Shown: positions 7,778 through 15,867, counted from the first letter of the stretch. The stretch: DNA of 17,848 nt from an uncultured Clostridia bacterium (GCA_937888485.1 CALAQQ010000268.1:1-17848), one strand, 5' to 3'. Translations and numbers: made by a program. The notes: generated from the letters alone by a model not told the origin.

Positions 7778-8414
7778 AAAAGACGGACTTGCCGTCTATA
7801 TCTCTCACCTTGATATGAACCGTTGTATGACAAGAGCCGTTCGCCGTGCAAACATTCCTCTTTGGTATACCGAAGGCTTCAATCCTCATCCCTATATGAC
7901 ATTTCTCATGCCGCTTCCTCTCGGACAGTCGGGTATGCGTGAACCTCTTGATATAAGAATTGAGGAAGACCTTTCATTCAAAGAAATAAAAAACAGACTT
8001 AATGCTGTTATGCCCGAAGGAATAGAAATTATTGATGTTGCAAAACCGATTTGCAAGCCCAACGAAATTGCCGCAGGTGAATATGAAATTGACGTTGAGT
8101 TTTCATCTGAAGGCGAAGCGGAAGGGTTTACTGCCGGAGCAGCTTCCGTTATCGAAGGCGGTATTCTCAATGCCGAAAAAAGAAGCAAGAGGGGAATAAA
8201 AACAGTCAATCTCTGCGAGCTTATCCGTTCTTTTGAAATAAAACAAGACGGAATTTATGTAAGAGTCAGGACAATTCTTGCAGCGGGTAATTCCGTGAAT
8301 CTCAATGCAGAGCTTCTTATGAGTGCTCTTTATAATGAATTTTCGGCAGAACCGGAGAAAACAGAGATAGTCCGAACGAAGCTTTTAAGAGAAGATTTGA
8401 GCATATTTGAATAA
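7752..8414 (+). CDS. TIGR03936-family radical SAM-associated protein (DUF2344)
   Basis: This protein of about 220 residues matches the TIGR03936/DUF2344 family, which occurs next to or fused to TIGR03960 radical SAM proteins; it has no cluster-binding motif of its own. Family landmarks are RLWFKKDGLAVYISHLDMNR near the N-terminus and the following EGFNPHPYMTF and PLPLGQSGMREPLD. The ATG at 7752 is chosen because GGAGGT lies just upstream and the family begins with this R-hydrophobic-x-F-x-K segment; an in-frame ATG at 7701 lies too deep in the upstream gene. In many clostridia the next genes are RNase G, L21 and L27. Here the next gene is rplS behind its own promoter. A partner role for the radical SAM enzyme is inferred from co-occurrence. 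Confidence 0.88.
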   Translation: MKSVRLWFKKDGLAVYISHLDMNRCMTRAVRRANIPLWYTEGFNPHPYMTFLMPLPLGQSGMREPLDIRIEEDLSFKEIKNRLNAVMPEGIEIIDVAKPICKPNEIAAGEYEIDVEFSSEGEAEGFTAGAASVIEGGILNAEKRSKRGIKTVNLCELIRSFEIKQDGIYVRVRTILAAGNSVNLNAELLMSALYNEFSAEPEKTEIVRTKLLREDLSIFE

Positions 8415-8491
8415 TACGGAACATATAAAACACTAAAAACCCGTCAAAATGTTTAAAATCGAAAAAACTTCCGAATTTAACAAAAAAATGC

Positions 8492-8520
8492 TTGCATTCC
8501 TTTAAAACATATGATATTAT
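8492..8520 (+). promoter_or_regulatory. Sigma-A promoter of rplS
   Basis: TTGCAT (8492-8497) and TATTAT (8515-8520) are spaced by 17 bases. Transcription would start near 8527 and give a leader of about 128 bases before rplS. Confidence 0.65.
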
Positions 8521-8529
8521 ATTAATCGC

Positions 8530-8632
8530 ATTTGTGCCGTCAGTTGCGGCTTCGGCTCTCAAAGACGGGGTTTAATGCCAATAACATTAAAGCGGATGTT
8601 CCTCTTTCTGTGTATACAGTTATGAACACCTG
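8530..8632 (+). promoter_or_regulatory. Structured 5' leader of rplS, L19-leader-like
   Basis: Three stems can be drawn. CCGTC (8537-8541) pairs with GACGG (8564-8568). TTTAATG (8571-8577) pairs with CATTAAA (8585-8591). GGATGTTC (8594-8601) pairs with GAACACCT (8624-8631) with one A-C mismatch, enclosing a small CTGT/ACAG hairpin. An L19 leader that autoregulates rplS is known in low-GC Gram-positives (Rfam L19_leader). Membership here is inferred from position and fold, not from a model search. Confidence 0.5.
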
Positions 8633-8654
8633 AAAAAATCGGAGGAAAATAACA

Positions 8655-8999
8655 ATGGATGCACTCAAACTTATCGCACAGGATTCACTCAAATCCGAAG
8701 TTCCCGTAATCGAAATCGGTGATACCGTTAAGGTTCACGTTAAGATTCGTGAAGGTGAAAAGGAAAGAATTCAGATTTTTGAAGGTACAATCATCGCTCG
8801 CAAGGGCTCAGGTGTAGCAGAAACCTTCACAGTTCGCCGCCTTTCATACGGCGTAGGTGTTGAAAGGGTATTCCCCCTTCATTCCCCCAACGTTGCAAAA
8901 GTTGAGGTTGTAAGACACGGCCGTGTACGCAGAAGCAAGCTCTATTATCTCAGAGACAGAGTTGGTAAGGCTGCAAAGGTTAAGGAACAGATCAGATAA
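8655..8999 (+). CDS. rplS: 50S ribosomal protein L19
   Basis: L19 is a large-subunit protein at the interface with the 30S subunit. The 114-residue length is standard. Recognisable segments are the GDTVKVHVKIREGEKERIQ strand region, FEGTIIARKGSGVAETFTVR, and the basic C-terminus GRVRRSKLYYLRDRVGKAAK. A GGAGG site (8641-8645) lies 9 bases before the ATG. The gene is apparently monocistronic: it has its own promoter, a structured leader and a strong terminator. It opens the usual Firmicute neighbourhood rplS, signal peptidase, rbgA, rnhB. Its sequence is typical, with frequent codons as expected for a highly expressed gene. Confidence 0.98.
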   Translation: MDALKLIAQDSLKSEVPVIEIGDTVKVHVKIREGEKERIQIFEGTIIARKGSGVAETFTVRRLSYGVGVERVFPLHSPNVAKVEVVRHGRVRRSKLYYLRDRVGKAAKVKEQIR

Positions 9000-9009
9000 T
9001 GAGCATGAG

Positions 9010-9043
9010 GGTGTAACAATTTTAACGTTGTTACACCTTTATT
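9010..9043 (+). terminator. Rho-independent terminator of rplS
   Basis: GGTGTAACAA (9010-9019) pairs perfectly with TTGTTACACC (9028-9037) around an 8-base loop, followed by TTTATTGTTATTT. Confidence 0.88.
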
Positions 9044-9102
9044 GTTATTTCCTTAATTAATTACATTAATTTACAAACTTATGTATCGAAAGGAGGAATA
9101 CC

Positions 9103-9693
9103 GTGAGAAGAATTGAAGAGTTCTGGATTGAATTTAATCCGCCCGCATTACAGGAAGAAGTTAAAACATCGGCATTACTTGGTCTTTTTTATGATACGGT
9201 AGATTCCTTCAAAGGCGCAATAATAGTCGTTTTTATTGTTTTTGCCTGCTTTTTCAGAGTTCTCGGTGTTGACGGCGATTCCATGTATCCGACGCTCAAA
9301 GATAAAGACTGGCTTGCGATTTCGGGTGTAACAGTGAATGTTGAACGCGGCGATATCGTTGTTGTAACTCAGCCTTGGGAAAGAAATGTTCCCATTATAA
9401 AGCGCGTTATTGCTGTCGGCGGAGATACGGTGGATATTGATTTTGATAATAATAAGGTTTATGTCAACGGTACAGAAATTTATGAGCCTTATATAAATGA
9501 ACCGACAAGCGTAAGCTACGATGTCGTATTTCCCATTACGGTGGATGAAGGAAAAATTTTTGTGATGGGCGATAACAGAAATGTGTCGCTTGACAGCCGT
9601 TCAAGCAAAATAGGTCTTGTTGATGAAGGGTATATTCTCGGCAAGGCACTTGTTAGACTTTATCCCATGGGCGATTGGAAAATTTATGACTGA
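9103..9693 (+). CDS. lepB: Signal peptidase I, first of two tandem copies
   Basis: Type I signal peptidase cleaves signal peptides on the outer face of the membrane. The 196-residue protein has a cytoplasmic N-terminus of about 36 residues, one membrane segment (about 38-55), then the catalytic Ser60 in GDSMYPTL and the general base Lys100 in IIKRVIAVGG. The conserved GDNRN (156-160) is followed by LDSRSSKIG. The start is a GTG at 9103, supported by AAAGGAGG ending 6 bases upstream; no ATG fits better. A second signal peptidase gene starts 13 bases after the stop. The longer N-terminus distinguishes it from the downstream copy. All catalytic elements are intact. Confidence 0.95.
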   Translation: MRRIEEFWIEFNPPALQEEVKTSALLGLFYDTVDSFKGAIIVVFIVFACFFRVLGVDGDSMYPTLKDKDWLAISGVTVNVERGDIVVVTQPWERNVPIIKRVIAVGGDTVDIDFDNNKVYVNGTEIYEPYINEPTSVSYDVVFPITVDEGKIFVMGDNRNVSLDSRSSKIGLVDEGYILGKALVRLYPMGDWKIYD

Positions 9694-9706
9694 AAGAGGG
9701 ATTACG

Positions 9707-10270
9707 ATGTCTGAAAATGTTAAAGAAAAGAAGGAAAAAGGCGGATTGGTATATTCCTGCTTTGACTTTGTTTCGATTGTTTCTGTAGCAATGGTTGCTG
9801 TTGCGATTGTGTTCATATTCCTGTTCAGGACAGTCGGTGTTGTCGGAAATTCAATGTTTCCGACCCTCAAGGATTTTGACAGAATAATTCTCACTGCTTC
9901 TTACGGTGAACCCGAATATGGTGATATCATTGTAACATGTCAGCCTTCAAAATCACCTCATATTCCCGATGTGCTCGTCAAAAGAGTTATTGCGACAGCA
10001 GGTCAGACCGTTGATATTGATTTTAACGAAGGCGTTGTTTATGTTGACGGAGTTGCACTTGATGAACCTTATATAAATGAACCGACTCACGACAGAGAAA
10101 GCTTTACTCAGCCCGTTACCGTACCCGAAGGTCATGTTTTTGTTATGGGTGATAACCGTAACCATTCAACGGACAGCCGTGACAGCAGAGTCGGAATGAT
10201 AAGAGAAGAATATATTCTCGGAGAGGCGCTTTTCAGAGTTATGCCCTTCGGACAGTTTAAAATAGGTTGA
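9707..10270 (+). CDS. lepB: Signal peptidase I, second of two tandem copies
   Basis: This paralogous type I signal peptidase has 187 residues. It has a short lysine-rich cytoplasmic start, a membrane segment (about 20-41), catalytic Ser49 in GNSMFPTL, Lys92 in LVKRVIATAG, and GDNRN (148-152) followed by STDSRDSRVG. The ATG at 9707 is chosen because AAAGAGGG ends 6 bases upstream; in-frame ATGs at 9617 and 9686 lie inside the preceding gene. It shares the PYINEPT segment with the upstream copy, and a 20-base identical tract encodes it (9487-9506 and 10067-10086), consistent with local duplication. The mature domains have clearly diverged, so substrate preferences may differ; that is inference. 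Confidence 0.94.
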   Translation: MSENVKEKKEKGGLVYSCFDFVSIVSVAMVAVAIVFIFLFRTVGVVGNSMFPTLKDFDRIILTASYGEPEYGDIIVTCQPSKSPHIPDVLVKRVIATAGQTVDIDFNEGVVYVDGVALDEPYINEPTHDRESFTQPVTVPEGHVFVMGDNRNHSTDSRDSRVGMIREEYILGEALFRVMPFGQFKIG

Positions 10271-10288
10271 TTTGTTTAGGATATAATT

Positions 10289-11140
10289 ATGAATGAAAAT
10301 ATGACGGTTCAGTGGTTTCCGGGCCATATGGCGAAAACCCGAAGACTTATAAAAGAAAATCTGCATCTTGTTGATGCGGTATGTGAAATAGTAGATGCAA
10401 GAATTCCCGAAAGTAGCAGAAATCCCGAAATTGATGAAATTGTCGGTTCAAAGCCGAGAATCGTTTTGCTCAATAAATGTGATCTTGCAGACGATAATGC
10501 AACGGCAAGAAAAATAAAAGAGCTTGCTTCAAAGGGTATAACTGCTCTTCCGGTAGATTGCAGAAACGGTAAGGGTCTTGATAAATTTCAGAGTGCCGTC
10601 AGAGAGGTGCTCAAAGAAAAAATCAAGTCTAACACCGAAAAGGGCATGGCGGGGAAATCCCTTCGTGTTATGGTTGTCGGAATTCCCAATACGGGAAAAT
10701 CTTCGTTTATCAACAGAATGGCGGGTAAAAACCGCGCTAAGGTTGCGGATAAACCCGGTGTTACAAGAAGCAACCAGTGGTTTGCAATCGGTTCGGGAAT
10801 AGAACTTCTCGATACCCCCGGTGTTCTCTGGCCGAAGTTTGAAGACCCCGAGGTAGGATTTAAACTTGCTTTTATAGGCTCTGTAAAGGATGAAATTCTT
10901 GACAGCCAGGAAATTGCAGTCAGACTTCTTGTTGTTATGCAGAAGAATTATCCGCAAAGGCTTGCGGAAAGATATAAAATAAGCGATTTTGAAGAGCTTG
11001 AGCCTTATGAGCTTCTCGAACTGATAGGTGCAAAAAGAGGAATGCTTATCAAAGGCGGCGAAACAGATACAGAAAGAGCAGCGGTAATGCTTCTTGATGA
11101 ATATCGTTCGGGAAAGCTCGGGAAAATAACTCTTGATTAA
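10289..11140 (+). CDS. rbgA: Ribosome biogenesis GTPase RbgA (YlqF)
   Basis: RbgA is a circularly permuted GTPase needed for late assembly of the 50S subunit. The 283-residue protein starts with the family signature VQWFPGHMAKTRR (7-19). The G4 motif NKCD (62-65) comes before the G1 P-loop GIPNTGKS (131-138) and the G3 motif DTPG (175-178), which is the permuted order. KPGVTRS (155-161) is the switch I region, and the C-terminal ~90 residues form the RNA-binding helical domain. TTTAGGA ends 6 bases before the ATG at 10289; an ATG at 10301 (MTVQWFPGH) is also possible and matches many homologues. It sits between signal peptidase and rnhB as in other Firmicutes, interrupted here by a capA-like gene. 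Confidence 0.96.
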   Translation: MNENMTVQWFPGHMAKTRRLIKENLHLVDAVCEIVDARIPESSRNPEIDEIVGSKPRIVLLNKCDLADDNATARKIKELASKGITALPVDCRNGKGLDKFQSAVREVLKEKIKSNTEKGMAGKSLRVMVVGIPNTGKSSFINRMAGKNRAKVADKPGVTRSNQWFAIGSGIELLDTPGVLWPKFEDPEVGFKLAFIGSVKDEILDSQEIAVRLLVVMQKNYPQRLAERYKISDFEELEPYELLELIGAKRGMLIKGGETDTERAAVMLLDEYRSGKLGKITLD

Positions 11141-11151
11141 AAGGTGTTGTT

Positions 11152-12333
11152 ATGAGAAAGAAATTGGCGGTTTTTCTTGCGGTGATAATTGCTCTGGATG
11201 TTGTTGCGCTTTCAGTGATTTTCTTCACAAGAAATTCAAGTAACAATCTTGATATTAATGCAGACCCGTTACCCGGTCCGGCACCGACTACGACTGAGGA
11301 ACAGATACTTTTTTCCACCGTCAGCTTTGTTGCGGTTGGCGATAACCTGATTCATAAGCCGATTTATAATCAGGCGGCAGCAAGAATGACCGATGGTTAT
11401 GATTTTTCATATGCATACGAAAATTTCGGAGATATAATTTCAGCTCCCGATGTTGCGATTTTAAATCAGGAAACAATTATTTCAACCGAACATAATGTTT
11501 CAACCTATCCGATGTTCAACTCACCCGTTGAAGTGGGAGAAGAAATGCTTGAACTCGGTTTTGATGTTTTCAATATAGCAACCAACCATTCGATTGACTG
11601 CGGTGAAAAGGGACTTATTTCCGCAATCAATTTCTGGAAGGGTAAAAACGCAATAACATGCGGCGCATATCTTAACAGAGAAGACTATTCGTCTATACCT
11701 ATGCACGAGGTGAACGGTGTTAAAATTGCGTATCTCGGATTTACCGAATCAACAAACGGTCTTTCACTTCCTTCGGACTCTGAGGTTATTCTTGTCCGTG
11801 CATCGGAAGAAACCCGTTTACAGCAAAGGATTATTGATGCAAAAGCTGTTGCCGATGTTGTCGTTGTAAGCGCACATTGGGGTAATGAATATACTCATGA
11901 ACCTACCGACGGTCAGCGCCAACTTGCGGAAAAGCTTGCATCATGGGGTGCTGATGTTATCATAGGAACTCATCCTCATGTAATTCAGCCCGTTGAATAT
12001 ATTGACAATGAGGACGGAAGCAGGACTCTTGTTGCATATTCACTCGGTAACTTTATTTCTGCACAGAACAGAGGACCGAGAATGCTTGGCGGTGTTCTCA
12101 ATTTTGAAATCATAAAGAATAATGCAACAGGTGAACTCAGCTTTGAAAATGTTAAGTTTTCGGGTGTTGTGACTCATTACGGTCAGAGTTATTCGAATCT
12201 TCGTGTCTATCCTCTTGGTGAATATACCGAAGAGCTTGCTTCAAAGCACGGTGTTCTGAGCAAAACATCGGATTTCAGTTTGCAGTATCTTCATGATATA
12301 ATCAACAAAGTAATAGACAAACAGTTTCTTTAA
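11152..12333 (+). CDS. CapA-family protein (metallophosphatase-like fold)
   Basis: This 393-residue protein has an N-terminal membrane anchor or uncleaved signal (about 4-25), a proline/threonine-rich linker (38-50), and a CapA domain. CapA is an accessory of poly-gamma-glutamate synthesis, and the domain is related to metallophosphatases. Conserved sites are VGDNLIH (Asp64), NQET (105-108), NIATNH (Asn145, His146), SAHWGNEY (His242) and IGTHPHVIQP (His274, His276). No capB or capC is visible, so a polyglutamate capsule is not implied; many clostridia carry isolated CapA-like proteins. The start is 11 bases after rbgA with AAAGGTG upstream. It interrupts the rbgA-rnhB adjacency. Confidence 0.88.
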   Translation: MRKKLAVFLAVIIALDVVALSVIFFTRNSSNNLDINADPLPGPAPTTTEEQILFSTVSFVAVGDNLIHKPIYNQAAARMTDGYDFSYAYENFGDIISAPDVAILNQETIISTEHNVSTYPMFNSPVEVGEEMLELGFDVFNIATNHSIDCGEKGLISAINFWKGKNAITCGAYLNREDYSSIPMHEVNGVKIAYLGFTESTNGLSLPSDSEVILVRASEETRLQQRIIDAKAVADVVVVSAHWGNEYTHEPTDGQRQLAEKLASWGADVIIGTHPHVIQPVEYIDNEDGSRTLVAYSLGNFISAQNRGPRMLGGVLNFEIIKNNATGELSFENVKFSGVVTHYGQSYSNLRVYPLGEYTEELASKHGVLSKTSDFSLQYLHDIINKVIDKQFL

Positions 12334-12338
12334 AAAAT

Positions 12339-12387
12339 AAGCTGCACGGTGAAGGGTATAGCTGTTTGCCGATGCAGCTTTTATAAT
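12339..12387 (+). terminator. Terminator-like hairpin between capA-like gene and rnhB
   Basis: AAGCTGCACGG (12339-12349) pairs with CCG-A-TGCAGCTT (12369-12380, one bulged A) around a loop of about 19 bases, followed by TTATAAT. The T-run is short and the loop long, so read-through is likely. Confidence 0.5.
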
Positions 12388-12401
12388 AGGATGATATAAT
12401 T

Positions 12402-13007
12402 ATGGATTATCAGTATGAATTGAATGCAAAAAATATGGGATACAAAGCGGTTTGCGGAGTTGATGAAGCGGGCAGAGGACCTCTTGCGGGTCCTGTTTTT
12501 GCTGCAGCGGTAATACTTCCCGAAAACTGTGAAATTGAAGGTCTCAACGATTCAAAGAAGCTTTCAGAAAAGAAAAGAGAAATGCTTTTTGATATAATTA
12601 AAGAAAAGGCAATAAGCTGGTGTGTTGCAAGCATTGATGAAAAAACAATTGATGAAATCAACATTCTTCAGGCAACTTATCTTGCTATGAAAAATGCCGT
12701 TGAAGGTCTTGAAGTGCCTGCAGATTATGCTCTTATTGACGGAAACAGAATGCCTCCGATTATAATAAACGGTGAAACCGTTGTAAAGGGCGATGCAAAA
12801 AGCATGTCAATTGCTGCAGCATCAATTCTTGCAAAGGTCAGCAGGGACAGATTTATGCTTGAACTCGATAAAGAATATCCGCAGTATCAGTTTGCAAAGC
12901 ATAAAGGTTACGGCACAAAGCTTCATTATGAAATGTTGACAGAGCACGGTATTTCACCCTGCCACAGAATGACATTTCTTAAATCGTTCATCGGTGAAAA
13001 GAAATGA
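12402..13007 (+). CDS. rnhB: Ribonuclease HII
   Basis: RNase HII removes ribonucleotides from DNA and the RNA strand of hybrids. At 201 residues it has the standard length. The active site GVDEAGRGPLAGPV carries Asp21 and Glu22; Asp113 (LIDGNRMP) and Asp131 (VKGDAKSMSIAAASILAK) complete the four acidic ligands. HKGYGTKLHY and the C-terminal segment PCHRMTFLKS are typical. A GGATG site precedes the ATG. The stop overlaps the next start by ATGA, so the yraN-like gene is coupled to it. The rnhB-yraN pair is a common Firmicute arrangement. Confidence 0.97.
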   Translation: MDYQYELNAKNMGYKAVCGVDEAGRGPLAGPVFAAAVILPENCEIEGLNDSKKLSEKKREMLFDIIKEKAISWCVASIDEKTIDEINILQATYLAMKNAVEGLEVPADYALIDGNRMPPIIINGETVVKGDAKSMSIAAASILAKVSRDRFMLELDKEYPQYQFAKHKGYGTKLHYEMLTEHGISPCHRMTFLKSFIGEKK

Positions 13008-13369
13008 TAAAACATAAAACAGGCGTATGGGGCGAAATATTTGCGGCACGTTATCTGCGTGATAACGGTTATGACATTCTTTCTTCCAACTATGTCTGCC
13101 GTTTCGGTGAGCTTGATATTGTTGCTTTCAAGGATGAGACAGTATGTTTTGTTGAAGTCAAAACGAGAAATGAAAATACAGCAACCAGACCTATGGAAGC
13201 TGTTGATGAGAGCAAACAGAAAAGGCTTGAAATGGCGGCGAAAAGTTTTTTGTCGTCTGCAAAAATCGATGCAGAAACAAGATTTGATGTATGCGAAGTT
13301 TATCTTGATGATAATGATGCTTTTTGCAACATAAACTATATAAAAAATGCGTTTCAGGTGATGAAATGA
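13004..13369 (+). CDS. YraN/UPF0102 family nuclease-like protein
   Basis: This 121-residue protein matches UPF0102 (YraN), a restriction-endonuclease-like fold of unsettled function, possibly in DNA repair or recombination. The fold's catalytic pattern is visible: GELDIVAF (Asp38) followed by CFVEVKTR (Glu51, Lys53). The preceding GVWGEIFAARYLRDNGYDIL is the usual N-terminal helix. Length is typical. Both ends overlap neighbours by ATGA (13004-13007 with rnhB, 13366-13369 with the dipeptidase), indicating a tightly coupled three-gene unit. The family call is firm; the function is not known. Confidence 0.93.
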   Translation: MIKHKTGVWGEIFAARYLRDNGYDILSSNYVCRFGELDIVAFKDETVCFVEVKTRNENTATRPMEAVDESKQKRLEMAAKSFLSSAKIDAETRFDVCEVYLDDNDAFCNINYIKNAFQVMK

Positions 13370-14331
13370 AGCTGTTTGATTTGCATTGCGACACTGCAGG
13401 GGAGTGTTATAACAAGAAAAAACCTCTTGTGGAGAATGATTTGCATATTAACCTCTGTAAAGGTGATACACTTGACAAATGGTGTCAGGTTTTTGCAATA
13501 TGGATACCCGATGAGCTTCGCGGCAGAGCTGCTTATGACTATTTTGAAAAAGTTTTTGATAATCATAGGAATGAAATCAACTTGAATTCCGATAAAATCC
13601 AGATTTGTCAACGTTTTTCGGATATTGAAAATGCTGTTGATAACGGAAAATGTGCCGCATTAACAGCTGTTGAAAGCGGTTCACCGTTTGCGGAAAAAGA
13701 TGCGGTTTTTGTTGCAAAAGAGTATGGTGTAAAGCTTATCACCTTGACATGGAACGCTGAAAATGAACTCGGTTACGGCTGTCAGTCGGGCAGTGATTCC
13801 GGTCTTAAAGAGTGCGGAAAATCGCTCCTTCGCAATATGCGTGACCTTGGTATCGTTGCTGATGTTTCTCATATCAACCGTGCGGGATTTTATGATGCTG
13901 TTTCAAGTGGTGCAAAGGTCATTGCAAGCCATTCAAACAGTGAAAGTGTGCTTTTGAAAACAAGAAAAGACAGTGACGACAAATTCTTTTCATGCCGTCG
14001 GAGTCTTAATGACGAACAAATAAAACTTCTCATTGAATGTAACGGATTGATAGGAATTAATTTCTGCAAAAGCTTTCTCGGTGATGAGGGTGATGACGGT
14101 TTTGACGCTGTGTATCGTCATATATCGCATATTTTAAATCTCGGAGGAGGGGACATTTTAGCTGTCGGCTCTGATTTTGACGGCTGTGAAATCAATCCCG
14201 AACTTGCAGGAATTAATAAAATTTCCGATTTATATGCTTTTCTTAACGGAAAAGGCATGGATTTTTCTTTGCTTGATAAAATTTTTTATGATAATGCTAT
14301 GAAATTCTTCAAAAATGTTTTACAATCGTAA
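13366..14331 (+). CDS. Membrane dipeptidase family protein (peptidase M19)
   Basis: M19 (renal dipeptidase) enzymes are zinc-dependent hydrolases of dipeptides and sometimes D-containing or beta-lactam substrates. The protein has 321 residues. Zinc ligands are visible: LFDLHCDT (His7, Asp9), AVESG (Glu103), VSHIN (His169) and ASHSN (His189), followed by VGSDFDGCE near the C-terminus. No signal peptide is present, so the enzyme should be cytoplasmic. The ATG at 13366 is chosen because it overlaps the yraN-like stop and a CAGGTGATGA site precedes it; a frame extension to 13324 lies within the upstream gene. A role in peptide turnover is inferred from the family. Confidence 0.92.
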   Translation: MKLFDLHCDTAGECYNKKKPLVENDLHINLCKGDTLDKWCQVFAIWIPDELRGRAAYDYFEKVFDNHRNEINLNSDKIQICQRFSDIENAVDNGKCAALTAVESGSPFAEKDAVFVAKEYGVKLITLTWNAENELGYGCQSGSDSGLKECGKSLLRNMRDLGIVADVSHINRAGFYDAVSSGAKVIASHSNSESVLLKTRKDSDDKFFSCRRSLNDEQIKLLIECNGLIGINFCKSFLGDEGDDGFDAVYRHISHILNLGGGDILAVGSDFDGCEINPELAGINKISDLYAFLNGKGMDFSLLDKIFYDNAMKFFKNVLQS

Positions 14332-14347
14332 AATAATATGTTATAAT
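14319..14347 (+). promoter_or_regulatory. Sigma-A promoter of thrC
   Basis: TTTACA (14319-14324) and a perfect TATAAT (14342-14347) are spaced by 17 bases, 35 bases before the thrC start. The -35 box lies inside the end of the dipeptidase gene. Confidence 0.7.
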
Positions 14348-14382
14348 ATTTTGAATTATTTTTCCGAAAAGGATGATGTTGA

Positions 14383-15867
14383 ATGAACTATGTAAGCACA
14401 AGAGATACTGCGGTCAAGGTTTCCGCTTCTCAGGCAATTACCAAGGGAATTTCTTCAGAGGGCGGTCTTTTTGTACCCGAAAATCTTCCCAAGGTATCAA
14501 TGAGCGAAATTGAAAAAATCGCAGGTTATGATTATATTGGCAGAGCAAAATCAATACTTTCTCTGTTTCTTACCGATTTCACCGAAACAGAGGTTGATTC
14601 CTGTGTAAAGGGAGCATATGAAACCGGTTTTTCAAGCGAAAAAGTTGCTCCTGTTGAAACAATTGAAAACGGAGTACACATTCTTGAACTTTTCAAGGGT
14701 CCTACCTGTGCTTTCAAGGATATGGCGCTTCAGATTCTTCCCCGACTTCTTACCGTTTCCAGCGGTAAAGCTGCACCCGGAACAAAAATAGTTATTCTTG
14801 TTGCAACATCGGGTGATACAGGCAAGGCTGCACTCGAAGGTTTCAAGGATGTTGAAAACACACAGATTCTTGTTTTCTATCCCAGCGACGGTGTAAGTCC
14901 CATGCAGAAGCTTCAGATGTGCACTCAGGAGGGCAATAACGTTGCTGTTTCTGCAATTGAAGGCAATTTTGACGATGCACAGAGCGGTGTCAAGAAGATA
15001 TTTACAGATAAAGCAATTGCAGAAAAGCTTGCCGCAAATTCAATGGCATTCTCATCTGCAAACTCCATAAACTGGGGCAGACTCTGTCCTCAGATTGTAT
15101 ATTATTTCTCAGCTTACTGTGATTTGCTTGCAAAGGGCGATATCAAAGCAGGCGATGAAATCAACGTTGTTGTACCAACAGGTAATTTCGGTAATATCCT
15201 TGCCGCTTATTATGCAAAGGAAATGGGACTTCCCGTCAAGAAGCTTATCTGTGCTTCAAACAGTAATTCTGTTCTTACCGAATTCCTTACAACCGGTGTG
15301 TACAACAGAAACCGTGAATTCTTCACAACAATTTCACCCTCAATGGATATTCTTATTTCAAGCAATCTCGAAAGACTTCTTTATTCAATTGCCGGCAGCG
15401 AAAAGGTAACAGACTGGATGAAACAGCTTTCCGAAAACGGTAAGTATGAAGTTGATGTCGATACTCTTGCCGCAATCAAGACTCAGTTTGCCGCAGGTTG
15501 CTGTAACGATGATGAAACCAAAGCAACAATTGCAAAGATTTTCGAAGAAAAGAATTATCTTTGCGATACTCATACGGCAGTTGCAGTCAAAGTTTTCTAT
15601 GACTATAAAGCCGAAACAGGCGATGATACACCTGCTGTTATTGCATCAACAGCAAGTCCCTTCAAATTCAGTGCCGCTGTTCTTGAAGCGGTTGACGGAA
15701 AGAACGATAATCTTGATGAGTTCGAAATGGTTGAACGTCTTGCCTCAGTAACAGGAAAAAGCTGTCCCGAACAGCTTGCAAATCTTCGCAATAAGGCGGT
15801 CAGATTTGACGGTTGTTGCTCAAAGGACAGCATGGACGGCGTAGTATTTGATATGCTCGGTATCTGA
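14383..15867 (+). CDS. thrC: Threonine synthase
   Basis: Threonine synthase converts O-phosphohomoserine to threonine with pyridoxal phosphate. The 494-residue length fits the longer class. GPTCAFKDMALQILP (107-121) contains the PLP lysine Lys112; LVATSGDTGKAALEGF binds the phosphate. STRDTA and GGLFVPE at the N-terminus are typical. The gene has its own strong promoter, and AAAGGATG precedes the ATG. No other threonine pathway gene (hom, thrB) is in the window, so it stands alone. It meets the convergent DUF1540 gene with no spacer between the two stop codons. No terminator or riboswitch-like element was seen; the leader is only about 30 bases. Confidence 0.97.
   Translation: MNYVSTRDTAVKVSASQAITKGISSEGGLFVPENLPKVSMSEIEKIAGYDYIGRAKSILSLFLTDFTETEVDSCVKGAYETGFSSEKVAPVETIENGVHILELFKGPTCAFKDMALQILPRLLTVSSGKAAPGTKIVILVATSGDTGKAALEGFKDVENTQILVFYPSDGVSPMQKLQMCTQEGNNVAVSAIEGNFDDAQSGVKKIFTDKAIAEKLAANSMAFSSANSINWGRLCPQIVYYFSAYCDLLAKGDIKAGDEINVVVPTGNFGNILAAYYAKEMGLPVKKLICASNSNSVLTEFLTTGVYNRNREFFTTISPSMDILISSNLERLLYSIAGSEKVTDWMKQLSENGKYEVDVDTLAAIKTQFAAGCCNDDETKATIAKIFEEKNYLCDTHTAVAVKVFYDYKAETGDDTPAVIASTASPFKFSAAVLEAVDGKNDNLDEFEMVERLASVTGKSCPEQLANLRNKAVRFDGCCSKDSMDGVVFDMLGI

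Noticed and set aside
9617..9706. A longer second signal peptidase starting inside the first
   Set aside because: The extra residues lie entirely over the conserved end of the upstream gene, and a good ribosome binding site supports the ATG at 9707.
11152..12333. A poly-gamma-glutamate capsule locus
   Set aside because: Only a CapA-like protein is present; no CapB ligase or CapC is found nearby, and isolated CapA-family genes are common in clostridia.
12382..12400. TATAAT-like boxes before rnhB as a separate promoter
   Set aside because: No acceptable -35 box exists 16-18 bases upstream; the AT-rich bases are better explained by the hairpin tail and ribosome binding region.
13004..13369. 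YraN-like protein as part of a restriction or defence system with the hsdR remnant
   Set aside because: It is translationally coupled to rnhB, its usual housekeeping neighbour, and lies 12 kb from the hsdR remnant.
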